Assembly (NCBI GenBank): GCA_039198065.1
Contig: JBCCTU010000005.1
Span: 186,001 to 250,000, forward strand
Direction: 5' to 3'
Length of the DNA: 64,000 nt
DNA from: CALHVX01 sp039198065
GTDB lineage: Bacteria > Pseudomonadota > Gammaproteobacteria > Pseudomonadales > Azotimanducaceae
Shown: positions 8,367 through 16,162 of the stretch, in pieces
Numbering within the stretch: position 1 is the first letter of the stretch
Layout of the letters: every line of letters starts with the position of its first letter
The notes under the pieces: model-generated
Seen by the model: the letters and a program-made list of their open reading frames with translations, nothing else
Told to the model about the DNA's origin: nothing
Databases searched by the model: none
Translations under genes and position numbers: made by a program

Positions 8367-10469
8367 TCAGAATCTATAGTTGATTGTCAGGACAGCTTCA
8401 ATCGGGGGGCCCGCATAGTTCTGGCGAGCTAGTCCGCCGACGGAGTCGACGTAGGTCTCGTCGAACAGGTTAGAGACGTTGAGCTGCGCATCAAATCTCT
8501 CTTGGGTGTAGTACAGGGCAGCGCTCGCCACGAAGTGCCCATCAACGTTCAGTGGATCGACGGTCGTCGGGTCACCATCGATGTCAGCGGACGCCAAGCG
8601 CTCGCCAACATACTCGTAGCCAATACTTGCCCCCCATGACTCGTTGAAGTCATAGCGGGTGAACAGAGCTGATGTTAGGTCAGCGGTGTTGAGCCGATCG
8701 ATGCCATTCTCATCTTCCGCGTCCACGTAGCCAATCGAGAAAATCATGGACCAGTTGGTGGCGATCTCTCCGCTTACATCGAGATCGAAACCTTGTGCGG
8801 TTTGCTCGCCGCCGGCAACTGACCCCAATGGATTGACGACTCCGGGCTGGGCAAGCTGCGCATCGGTTGGTGGGACCGCTACGTTGGTGTTTGTAATGTC
8901 GAAGTAGCTGAGCGCGTAAGAGAAGCGTCTGAACACCATCCCTTTAACACCGAACTCAAAACCCTCGCCCACGTTCGGAGGCAAAATGTTGTTGAAGAGG
9001 TCAAGTGTTGAGGTGGGGTTGAAACTCTCAGAGTAGTTTCCGAAGAGCGAGAACGCTTCGCTGAACTCATAGAGGATACCGGCTTGAATCGACGTATTGT
9101 CCGTATCGATACTGACCGCACCGGTGTCTGAGTTTTCGATCAGTACATCGTCGTATCGGACGCCCGCGCTGATCAGCAGTTTTTCCGTCGGATTGAAGTA
9201 GTACTGGAGAAACGCGCCGTAGCGTTCCTGGTCCTGAGGTGCGCCCGGAAAGGGGGGAAGGGTGCTCCCGTCCGGAGGAAGGATCGAGTAGTCCGGATCA
9301 GAGAGACTCAACGGGAATGCTTGTGATGGATCGAAGCCCGTGATGGTCTGCGTGAATGAGTCGCGATAGTCCACTCCGGCGGTGAAACGACTCCGCGTGT
9401 TACCCAATTCGAATTCGCCAAAGAAGTTGAGCTGTGCCGCGATCTCGTCGCTGTCGTTGCCCTGAATCGCCGGGACTCGCAGAACGGTACCGTCACCGGG
9501 GATGTACCGAAAGGGAAGAAAGAGTGCTGAATACTGGTACGTGGATTCAAAGTAGCGGACGCGCCCTTCGACGGTCAGGCCATCGAGCAATTTTTGCTCG
9601 ACATCTACCCCAGCCATATAGAATTCTCGCTTGTTTTCGTCATCGGGATGATTGATGACGAAATCGCGTGAGACGGCGAGGTCGCCATCTTCATCGAGCA
9701 CGATCCCGAAGTCCGATTGACCGTTTTCAACGGTCGCCTCGCTGATGAAGGTGATGATGGTGCCGTCGAAGGGGTCAAAACGTACCGTTGGGCTGAAGGA
9801 GTAGGTTTCGATGTCGTTATTGAAGTCCCGTTGCCCTTCATCGATTTCGTAGAGCCCCACCAGTCGTCCACTAACTTTTCCTGAGTCGGAGGCGACGTTT
9901 AGATCGACGCGCGGGCTGACCGAGAAGTTAGACCCGACCTCGGTCTGGATATGAAAAAAGTTTTCTTTTTGAGGCCGCTTGGTTCGCAGGTTGATGATCC
10001 CGCCGGGGCTCGATTCACCGTAGGCAATGGAATCGGGCCCTTTCAGTACTTCCACGCGCTCAAGGTTCCAGAGTTCCGGATTACTCACGCCGCCGAACGT
10101 GTTGACTCGAAACCCGTCGCGAAGGATCGGCGTGTTGTCGAACCCGCGGACATTGAATCGCACCTCGCGGCCATCGTTGTTGCCGTCGAAAGTCACGTTT
10201 GCACTGAGCGTGACAAGGTCTTCAAGGGCTCGGGGCTTAAAGTCCTGAACCAGCTCGGCGTCGAAAATCTGGATAGATCGAGGTTGTTCGATCGCGCTGA
10301 GGGCGTTGCGGCCGACGGAGACCGCGCCGGTGCTTTGGGAGCCCGTGACGACAATCTCCTCGATCGCGCCTCCACCCGCTTGGGCCGCGATCGCCGGTGC
10401 TGAGGCAAGTGCGGTGCATAGCGTCGACACGAGGACCGTGATGCCGATGAAGATCTTCTTTTCAGCCAT
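8367..10469 (-). CDS. TonB-dependent siderophore receptor
   Basis: About 700 residues. A signal peptide (cleavage near APAIAAQ) is followed by the TonB-box-like EEIVVTG and a plug domain with VRFNVRGFDNTPILRDGFR and NLERVEVLKGPDSIAYGESSPGGIINL, the usual siderophore-receptor plug signature. A 22-strand-type barrel region ends in the terminal aromatic NYRF. It would import ferric siderophore across the outer membrane using TonB energy. The ATG at 10469 is preferred over a TTG at 10493 because it immediately precedes the basic signal-peptide start. A strong Fur-box-like palindrome lies just upstream, and the PepSY gene follows. Confidence 0.93.
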   Translation of the reverse strand: MAEKKIFIGITVLVSTLCTALASAPAIAAQAGGGAIEEIVVTGSQSTGAVSVGRNALSAIEQPRSIQIFDAELVQDFKPRALEDLVTLSANVTFDGNNDGREVRFNVRGFDNTPILRDGFRVNTFGGVSNPELWNLERVEVLKGPDSIAYGESSPGGIINLRTKRPQKENFFHIQTEVGSNFSVSPRVDLNVASDSGKVSGRLVGLYEIDEGQRDFNNDIETYSFSPTVRFDPFDGTIITFISEATVENGQSDFGIVLDEDGDLAVSRDFVINHPDDENKREFYMAGVDVEQKLLDGLTVEGRVRYFESTYQYSALFLPFRYIPGDGTVLRVPAIQGNDSDEIAAQLNFFGEFELGNTRSRFTAGVDYRDSFTQTITGFDPSQAFPLSLSDPDYSILPPDGSTLPPFPGAPQDQERYGAFLQYYFNPTEKLLISAGVRYDDVLIENSDTGAVSIDTDNTSIQAGILYEFSEAFSLFGNYSESFNPTSTLDLFNNILPPNVGEGFEFGVKGMVFRRFSYALSYFDITNTNVAVPPTDAQLAQPGVVNPLGSVAGGEQTAQGFDLDVSGEIATNWSMIFSIGYVDAEDENGIDRLNTADLTSALFTRYDFNESWGASIGYEYVGERLASADIDGDPTTVDPLNVDGHFVASAALYYTQERFDAQLNVSNLFDETYVDSVGGLARQNYAGPPIEAVLTINYRF

Positions 10470-10791
10470 ACTTTTTGATACCACCAATAACAATAAGAAT
10501 TATTCGCATTCACGATATTGTCACTAGTGGCCGAGTTTGACGCAAGCCCTTGAGTCGATCTTTCGTATCGATTGGTGGGGTAGACAGCAGAACTGGGGCG
10601 CGGGCACGACAACGCCTTCGTTGAAGCTCGGAGTCGAGCTGCGTGCTCGAAGAGGTGTTGAGGTTTCTGTAGCTCTCGCAACCGGAGCCAGGATCGCGAG
10701 CCGACCAGGTCGGCGGCCAGACGATCTGGGCCTCAGGTCTTTGACTTAGCGTTAAGCCGAACTCAGTCGCTCTGGCCACACACGTTGCGGT
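10470..10791. other. intergenic region upstream of siderophore receptor, 322 bases
   Basis: Holds the Fur-box-like site at 10492-10510. The rest, between the receptor start and the LysE stop, shows no gene, RNA motif or clear terminator. Confidence 0.4.
10492..10510. promoter_or_regulatory. Fur box-like operator
   Basis: AATAAGAATTATTCGCATT is a 19-base palindrome in which 7 of 9 base pairs are complementary around the central T. It has the AATnnGAATnATTCnnATT form of proteobacterial Fur boxes and sits 23 bases before the receptor ATG. It predicts repression of the receptor and PepSY genes by iron-loaded Fur. The match is by eye only. Confidence 0.7.
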
Positions 10792-11424
10792 TCAGGCGCG
10801 ATAGCTCGCGAGACTCAGCCCGAACCACACAAACACCACACCGGTCAGGCCTTTGAATGCGCGTTGGACGCGTGCGCTGCGTGCGCGCCCGGCAAGGCGC
10901 GCGAACAGCACCACCATGGCGCCGAACCAGAGCGCGTTCAGCAAGGCGTGCAGGCTGACGAGTATGAAGCCTGAAACAACCGCACCGTCACCGGGGGCCA
11001 TGAACTGGGGGAAGGCAGCCAGGTAGAAGATCGACACCTTAGGATTCAGCGCGTTTGTGAGCAGCCCTTCAACAAAGGCCCACCGCAGCGTCCTGCGCCG
11101 TGTCGCGGGTTCTACTGCCGGTGTCGATGCGACGCCGCGCAGCGCGTCCAGGAGCGCTCGGACTCCGAGGTAACAGAGGTATGCGGCACCCAGCAGTTTG
11201 ACCACGAAGAATGCTTCGGCGGAGGCGAGCAAGAGGGCCGACAGGCCGAGAATGGACAGCGCGCCGTGAAGATAGAAAGCTGCTAGAAAACCCAGCACGT
11301 TGGCGAAGCCGGCGGCGCGACCGGAGGTCGGAACCGTGCGTGCGATCAGCACGCCATTTGGCCCGGGAGAGACAACCAGCAGCGAGGCGACGGCGACGAA
11401 GCTCAGGGCATTGGTCCAGTCCCT
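10792..11424 (-). CDS. LysE/RhtB family exporter, start codon apparently lost
   Basis: A LysE-family amino-acid or metabolite exporter with about six helices. Visible are LSFVAVASLLVVSPGPNG, which is the family's first helix and SPGPN motif, then ARTVPTSGRAAGFANVLG and NPKVSIFYLAAFPQF. The expected N-terminus MDWTNALSF is present in sequence, but its first codon (complement of 11422-11424) is AGG, not ATG. A GGGAG lies 6 bases before that AGG. There is no in-frame ATG, GTG or TTG up to the stop at 11497-11499. The first conventional start is the GTG at 11352, which would delete helix 1. Either the gene is damaged, a non-standard codon is used, or there is a base error. Confidence 0.72.
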   Translation of the reverse strand, partial: RDWTNALSFVAVASLLVVSPGPNGVLIARTVPTSGRAAGFANVLGFLAAFYLHGALSILGLSALLLASAEAFFVVKLLGAAYLCYLGVRALLDALRGVASTPAVEPATRRRTLRWAFVEGLLTNALNPKVSIFYLAAFPQFMAPGDGAVVSGFILVSLHALLNALWFGAMVVLFARLAGRARSARVQRAFKGLTGVVFVWFGLSLASYRA

Positions 11425-11501
11425 GGTGTTCTCCCGATGTGAGCCGCGACAGTGCCCGAGGAAAGCCCCTGGCTCAACGATCCGATGCTTCTTTGCTTAG
11501 G

Positions 11502-12590
11502 TCACTGCTGTGGTCCTAGCAGCCCTGTGGTGGCAAGCGCCGGATCCAAATGCCGCGGAGTCTGTCGCGGCACGGGCTGTGAGTCGGCCTGCGACTTGGT
11601 ATGAGTTTGGGCCGAGTCGCCCCCGGCGATCCAGCTGCTGAGCGGTGGCAGACCGAGGGCGAGGGCGACGCTGATGGCAAGACCAACGCCGGCCTTTGCC
11701 AGATCGCTGCCGGCGTTTTTCGCCGCTTCACCAACGCGTCGGTGGTTGAGCATCAAGGCCAGCGCGATCTCGCGGCCGGCGAGCATGCCGAGGAAGACCC
11801 AGGTCGTGCTCATGGGAATGTTCGACATCTCTTTGAACACCATGAGCACGAGGCCGTAGGAGATGTCGATGAAGCTCGCGGCGCGGATGTCGGTGGTGTT
11901 GGTCTTTGACAGGACAATGCCCTGAATGCGACCGCCGCGGTTCTTAAAGATGATGGCGTGCAGCGCCAGCATCACCACCAATGCCATGAGCACCAGTTCA
12001 AAGCCCACAGTGCGTGGCAGGTACACGAAGATGTTGGCGAGATCCTGGATCAGCCACTGGCTCCAGAGGAAGGCCGTCGACGCCCACTGAAACAGGACCC
12101 AGCCGAAGCCCGGTTCCGTGTCGCGGGTATCCATGAACTGCTTTTCAACAAAGCGCGAGATTGCGGCGAATAGCACGAGGCCAACGACGATGGCAACCGC
12201 GTAACCAAGCAGCGACTTCTCCAGCATGCTGCTGAGGTTTGTCGGCGCGAATACGGTCAGTACGAGGAATGTGGTGCTGACCGGGATACCGAAGCGCGTC
12301 AGGATCAAGAGGATGATCGGCGGAATGCAGTGGAACCAGTTGATGTGCCCGTCGGGCTCCGGGAATTTTTCCAGGCGTCCGTAGGCGGGGTCTCCGCCGT
12401 TGACGATCCAGCCGTAGATCACGACGACGGTGAGGATGGAGCAGGCGTAAAGCCACAGCACCCACCAGGGACGTTCGGCGTTAGAGCTTAGGAAGGTGCC
12501 CAGGGTTTGAATCGCATCGTTTGCAACGATGCTATAGGCCGCCAGCAGAAAACCGACGAGCATGAAGAGCTCGGTCGCCCCGAAATCCAT
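11502..12590 (-). CDS. Pit-like inorganic phosphate permease family membrane protein
   Basis: 362 residues, strongly hydrophobic with about ten helices. It carries two inverted-repeat signatures like those of phosphate (Pit) permeases: an N-terminal IVANDAIQTLGTF resembling the GAND motif, and two PxSTT segments, GIPVSTTFLVLTVFAP and NIPMSTTWVFLGMLAG. This suggests an ion-driven inorganic anion transporter at the inner membrane, probably phosphate-like. The soluble C-terminal tail of about 40 residues is Gln, Thr and Pro rich. It lies 89 bases after the decarboxylase gene on the same strand. Substrate not confirmed. Confidence 0.7.
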   Translation of the reverse strand: MDFGATELFMLVGFLLAAYSIVANDAIQTLGTFLSSNAERPWWVLWLYACSILTVVVIYGWIVNGGDPAYGRLEKFPEPDGHINWFHCIPPIILLILTRFGIPVSTTFLVLTVFAPTNLSSMLEKSLLGYAVAIVVGLVLFAAISRFVEKQFMDTRDTEPGFGWVLFQWASTAFLWSQWLIQDLANIFVYLPRTVGFELVLMALVVMLALHAIIFKNRGGRIQGIVLSKTNTTDIRAASFIDISYGLVLMVFKEMSNIPMSTTWVFLGMLAGREIALALMLNHRRVGEAAKNAGSDLAKAGVGLAISVALALGLPPLSSWIAGGDSAQTHTKSQADSQPVPRQTPRHLDPALATTGLLGPQQ

Positions 12591-12679
12591 GACCTGATCC
12601 TTAGCGCTACCGCGTCGCTGACTTCATGACCCTGGGTCCTGAGGCGTAGCTTAAGCAGGGGCGTTTCGCGGCGGTTGTT

Positions 12680-14107
12680 TCAGCGGTTCGATACAGCGAC
12701 ACGTTGCATCGTTTCCCACAGCGCTACCACGTGCTCTTTCGCCGTTGCCTCCACGCCGATCGATACTCGCACGATCAGACGGCCGTTCAGCTCCGTCGTG
12801 CTGAGGAACGCCTCGCCGGAGGCGTTGATCTGCTCCACCCACGCCGCCGTGTGGGCATTGAGGGCGGCCGCATTATCGACCAACTCCGGGGGGCAATGCA
12901 CCATGCAAACGGTCTGCAGGGGCGTCGGGGCGGCCAGCTCCCAATCCGGCGTTCTCGACGCCTGATCGCGTAGCCATTGCGCGAGCTCGAGGTCCTCCCG
13001 CAGCCGGGCGCGGATCGCATCGGGTCCATCGATTCGGAGGTGAAACCAGAGCTTCAGCGCCCGAAAGCGGCGGCCTAAGGGGATGCCCCAGTCCCGGTAT
13101 TGCACCACGGCCCCATCGGCGCGGGAGCGCAGATAAGCCGGTGTCGCCGCGTACACGCGGGTGAGCAATTCCGGCTCGCGCACGTAGAGCAGGGAGCAGT
13201 CGAGAATCGTTCCCATCCACTTGTGCGGGTTGAGGCTGATGGAGTGAGACTCCTCAACGCCGCTCCACATCCACCGACACTCCCGCAGCAGCATCGCCGA
13301 GCCGGCCATGGCGGCATCAACGTGGAACCAACAGCCGAACTCGTTCGCAAGATGCGCGAGGCCTTTGATTGGATCGATGGCGGTCACTCCCGTGGTGCCG
13401 ACGCTACCGATGACTGCGCAGGGCACGCGACCGGCGGCGACGTCCGCTTCGAGGGCAGCCCGCAGTCTGTCGGGGCGCATGGCGAACTGCTGCGAGTCGA
13501 CCTCGATCTTGCGAATGCAGTCGCGGCCGAAGCCGGCGATGAGCGCGGATTTGATGACTGAGGAATGGGCTTCGGCCGTGGTGTAGACCATCAGCGGCTG
13601 CGCGACCGCCTGCATCCCGCCGCGGTCGAGCGCGTAGTCCGAAGACCGTTCTCGCGCAGCGATGAGGGCCGTGGTGCAGGCCGTTGAGGCCGTATCCTGA
13701 ATGCAGCCTTGCCAGGCGTCGCTGAGTCCCAGCAGCTGACGCATCCAGTCGCAGACCACCTGCTCGAGTTCGGTCAACGCCGGCGCGCTTTCCCAGGAAA
13801 TGCCGAGGGCGCCAACGCCACCGCTGGCCAGATCGCCAAGGACGGACGCAAGTGCAGCGTTCGACGGAAACCAGCCAAAGTGCATGGGGTGCTGCACCTG
13901 GGTGAGATGGGGAACGATGTGTGCGTCGAGATCCTGGAGCAGTGCGTCGATGGAGTCGCCGCCGTCCGGTGGCTCGTTCGGCAGCGCCTTGCGCACGTCG
14001 TCGGGTTGGGTCTGCGCGCGTACGGGACGGTTTTCTATGGATGCGCGGTAGTCGGCGATCCAGTCTACGAGGGCGTGGCCGGCACGCCGGAACTCTTCGG
14101 GTGTCAT
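12680..14107 (-). CDS. PLP-dependent group II decarboxylase (aromatic-L-amino-acid decarboxylase type)
   Basis: 475 residues, the normal length for this family. The pyridoxal-phosphate lysine is Lys296 in SLNPHKWMGT. Other signatures are the N-terminal HPMHFGWFPSNAALASVLGDL with the aromatic-decarboxylase spacing and FHVDAAMAGSAML, which contains the PLP-pairing Asp. It would decarboxylate an L-amino acid (aromatic or related) to an amine; the specificity cannot be read. It lies 63 bases downstream of a BCCT transporter gene on the same strand, so the two may serve one substrate pathway. Confidence 0.88.
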   Translation of the reverse strand: MTPEEFRRAGHALVDWIADYRASIENRPVRAQTQPDDVRKALPNEPPDGGDSIDALLQDLDAHIVPHLTQVQHPMHFGWFPSNAALASVLGDLASGGVGALGISWESAPALTELEQVVCDWMRQLLGLSDAWQGCIQDTASTACTTALIAARERSSDYALDRGGMQAVAQPLMVYTTAEAHSSVIKSALIAGFGRDCIRKIEVDSQQFAMRPDRLRAALEADVAAGRVPCAVIGSVGTTGVTAIDPIKGLAHLANEFGCWFHVDAAMAGSAMLLRECRWMWSGVEESHSISLNPHKWMGTILDCSLLYVREPELLTRVYAATPAYLRSRADGAVVQYRDWGIPLGRRFRALKLWFHLRIDGPDAIRARLREDLELAQWLRDQASRTPDWELAAPTPLQTVCMVHCPPELVDNAAALNAHTAAWVEQINASGEAFLSTTELNGRLIVRVSIGVEATAKEHVVALWETMQRVAVSNR

Positions 14108-14170
14108 GCGCGGATGCTACACCGCAGGGGGTGACCGACCCAGCCACATCCGGGCTGCAGGCGAGGCGTA

Positions 14171-16162
14171 TCAGCCGATGTGGCGCAGAAACTTGAGGTG
14201 TGTGTCGTACTGATTGACGACGTCGTTCTGCACCTGCTCCGTACTCCAACCCATGATGCAGTAGAGCTGGCTGCCTTCGCTGAGCAGGACCTCGGCACGC
14301 CCGTAGTGTTCGGCCTGCTTGCCGGCCTGTTCTCCCGCCTTTTCTCCCGAAGGGGCGGACTCCGGCATCGGGTAGCTGCGGGCCTGAACCTCGTAGCGGA
14401 ATGGCTGGTCGCCGCCGTGGTCGACGTCGAGTATCGCGGCCCCCGTCGCGGAGTCCTGGGCCACCCGAACGTCGAGGCCGTGGTGTTCGAAGCGCGCGCC
14501 AACCTCGGTCAGTGCCGCCAATGCCACGCGGTCAATGTAGCGCTGGACGTCCCCGGGAAGCGGGTACTGAAGCAAATCGTCGAGACGGTCGCGCCAGGTC
14601 TCGGCATCGGCCGCGATGGCTGCGGTGCGAGCGTTTTCCAACGCCAGGCGCTTGGCGTGGTCGACGCCGAGGGCCCGCGCAAAACCCCAGATGGCAAACA
14701 GCACAACAATGGAGAACGGCACCGCGCTCACCAGCACCGCCGTCTGTAGGGCACCGAGCCCGCCGCTCCACATGAGCGCAATAGCGGCGACGCCAATGCT
14801 CGCGGTCCAAAACAGTCGCCGGGTTATGGGCGTGTCATCCCGCCCATGGGAGGACAGCATGTTCAAAATCATGGCCCCGGAATCGGCCGAGGTAACGAAG
14901 AACACGAGGATCATCACAATGGCAACGGCGCAGAGCACGGACGAGGCGGGCAGATACTCGAGAAACTGAAACAGGGCGACGGACTCATCGGCCAGCACGG
15001 CGTCGCCGAGGGCCGACTGCCCGCCGTCAGTAATCAGCGCGATCGCCGAGTTTCCGAAGACGGTCATCCAAAGAAAAATAAACAGGCTCGGCACCAGCAA
15101 CACGCCGAAGACGAAGGACCGCAGGGTGCGGCCGCGGGAGATGCGGGCGATGAACAAGCCGACGAAGGGCGACCAGCTGATCCACCAGCCCCAATAGAAA
15201 ATCGTCCAACCGCCGAGCCAGTCCGTGGGCGCGTAGGCGTAGAGGTTGAACGACTTGGTGACGAAGTTTCCGAGATAGCTGCCCACGTTTTGCAGGAACA
15301 CCTGCAGCAGGAACACCGTAGGCCCAAGGGCGAGGACTGCCACGAGCAGCGCAACGGCGAGAATGCTGTTCAGCTCTGACAGCCGGCGAATGCCTACGTC
15401 GAGACCAAGTGCTACGGACACGGACGCAGCCGCGATCGTGAACAGCGCCAACAGGGTCTGCACCTGCAGGGTCTTCGGAACATCGAACAGGTAGTTCAAA
15501 CCCGCATTGATCTGTTCGACGCCCAAACCGAGCGAGGTCGCGATCCCAAAGATCGTGCTCAAGATCGCGAACACGTCTACCGCCGTGCCGATAGGCCCGT
15601 AAATGCGTTCGCCGATCAGTGGGTAGAGTGCGGAACGCAGGGTCAGGGGCAGGTCCTGGCGATAGGCGAAGTACGCGAGCATCGCCGCGACGATGCCGTA
15701 GATGGCCCAACCGTGAATGCCCCAGTGAAAGAACGTCAGCCGCATCGCCTCGCGGGCGGTTTCGAGGTCGTCGTTGCTGCTGTTCGGAGGCTGCAGCAGG
15801 TGCATGACCGGCTCGGCCACGCCAAAAAACATGAGCCCGATGCCGATTCCGGCGGCGAACAGCATGGAAAACCAGGTCAGCAGAGAGTAGTCCGGCTCGG
15901 CGTGGTCGGGCCCGAGCTTGATCTCGCCGAAGCGCGTTGCGCCGAGCACGAAACAGGCAATCACGATGACTGCGACGACCAGCACGTAGTACCAGCTCAG
16001 GGTGTCGACGATGAAATCGAGTGTTGCCTTGAGGTTTGCAGCGGTCGCCTCGGGGAAGAGGACGGCCGGGATGAGCACCAGGGCGAGCAGCGCCGTCGCA
16101 GTCAGAAACACCGGTCGATCGATGGGCGGCGGAGTCATGGGTATCGACGCACGCGTGTTCAT
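14171..16162 (-). CDS. BCCT family transporter (BetT-like)
   Basis: 663 residues. About twelve membrane helices are followed by a hydrophilic C-terminal domain of about 150 residues, as in the proton-coupled choline transporter BetT. The BCCT signature is visible as GWWISWSPFVGLFIARISRG. The family carries choline, glycine betaine, carnitine and related trimethylammonium or sulfonium compounds. The ATG overlaps the stop of the upstream TPR-sulfotransferase gene as ATGA, so the two are translationally coupled. The C-terminal extension may sense osmotic conditions, as known for BetT and BetP. Confidence 0.92.
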   Translation of the reverse strand: MNTRASIPMTPPPIDRPVFLTATALLALVLIPAVLFPEATAANLKATLDFIVDTLSWYYVLVVAVIVIACFVLGATRFGEIKLGPDHAEPDYSLLTWFSMLFAAGIGIGLMFFGVAEPVMHLLQPPNSSNDDLETAREAMRLTFFHWGIHGWAIYGIVAAMLAYFAYRQDLPLTLRSALYPLIGERIYGPIGTAVDVFAILSTIFGIATSLGLGVEQINAGLNYLFDVPKTLQVQTLLALFTIAAASVSVALGLDVGIRRLSELNSILAVALLVAVLALGPTVFLLQVFLQNVGSYLGNFVTKSFNLYAYAPTDWLGGWTIFYWGWWISWSPFVGLFIARISRGRTLRSFVFGVLLVPSLFIFLWMTVFGNSAIALITDGGQSALGDAVLADESVALFQFLEYLPASSVLCAVAIVMILVFFVTSADSGAMILNMLSSHGRDDTPITRRLFWTASIGVAAIALMWSGGLGALQTAVLVSAVPFSIVVLFAIWGFARALGVDHAKRLALENARTAAIAADAETWRDRLDDLLQYPLPGDVQRYIDRVALAALTEVGARFEHHGLDVRVAQDSATGAAILDVDHGGDQPFRYEVQARSYPMPESAPSGEKAGEQAGKQAEHYGRAEVLLSEGSQLYCIMGWSTEQVQNDVVNQYDTHLKFLRHIG

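Noticed and set aside
13404..14249. Long 281-residue frame opposite the decarboxylase gene
   Set aside because: It is arginine-rich shadow coding in GC-rich DNA opposite a clear PLP-decarboxylase gene.
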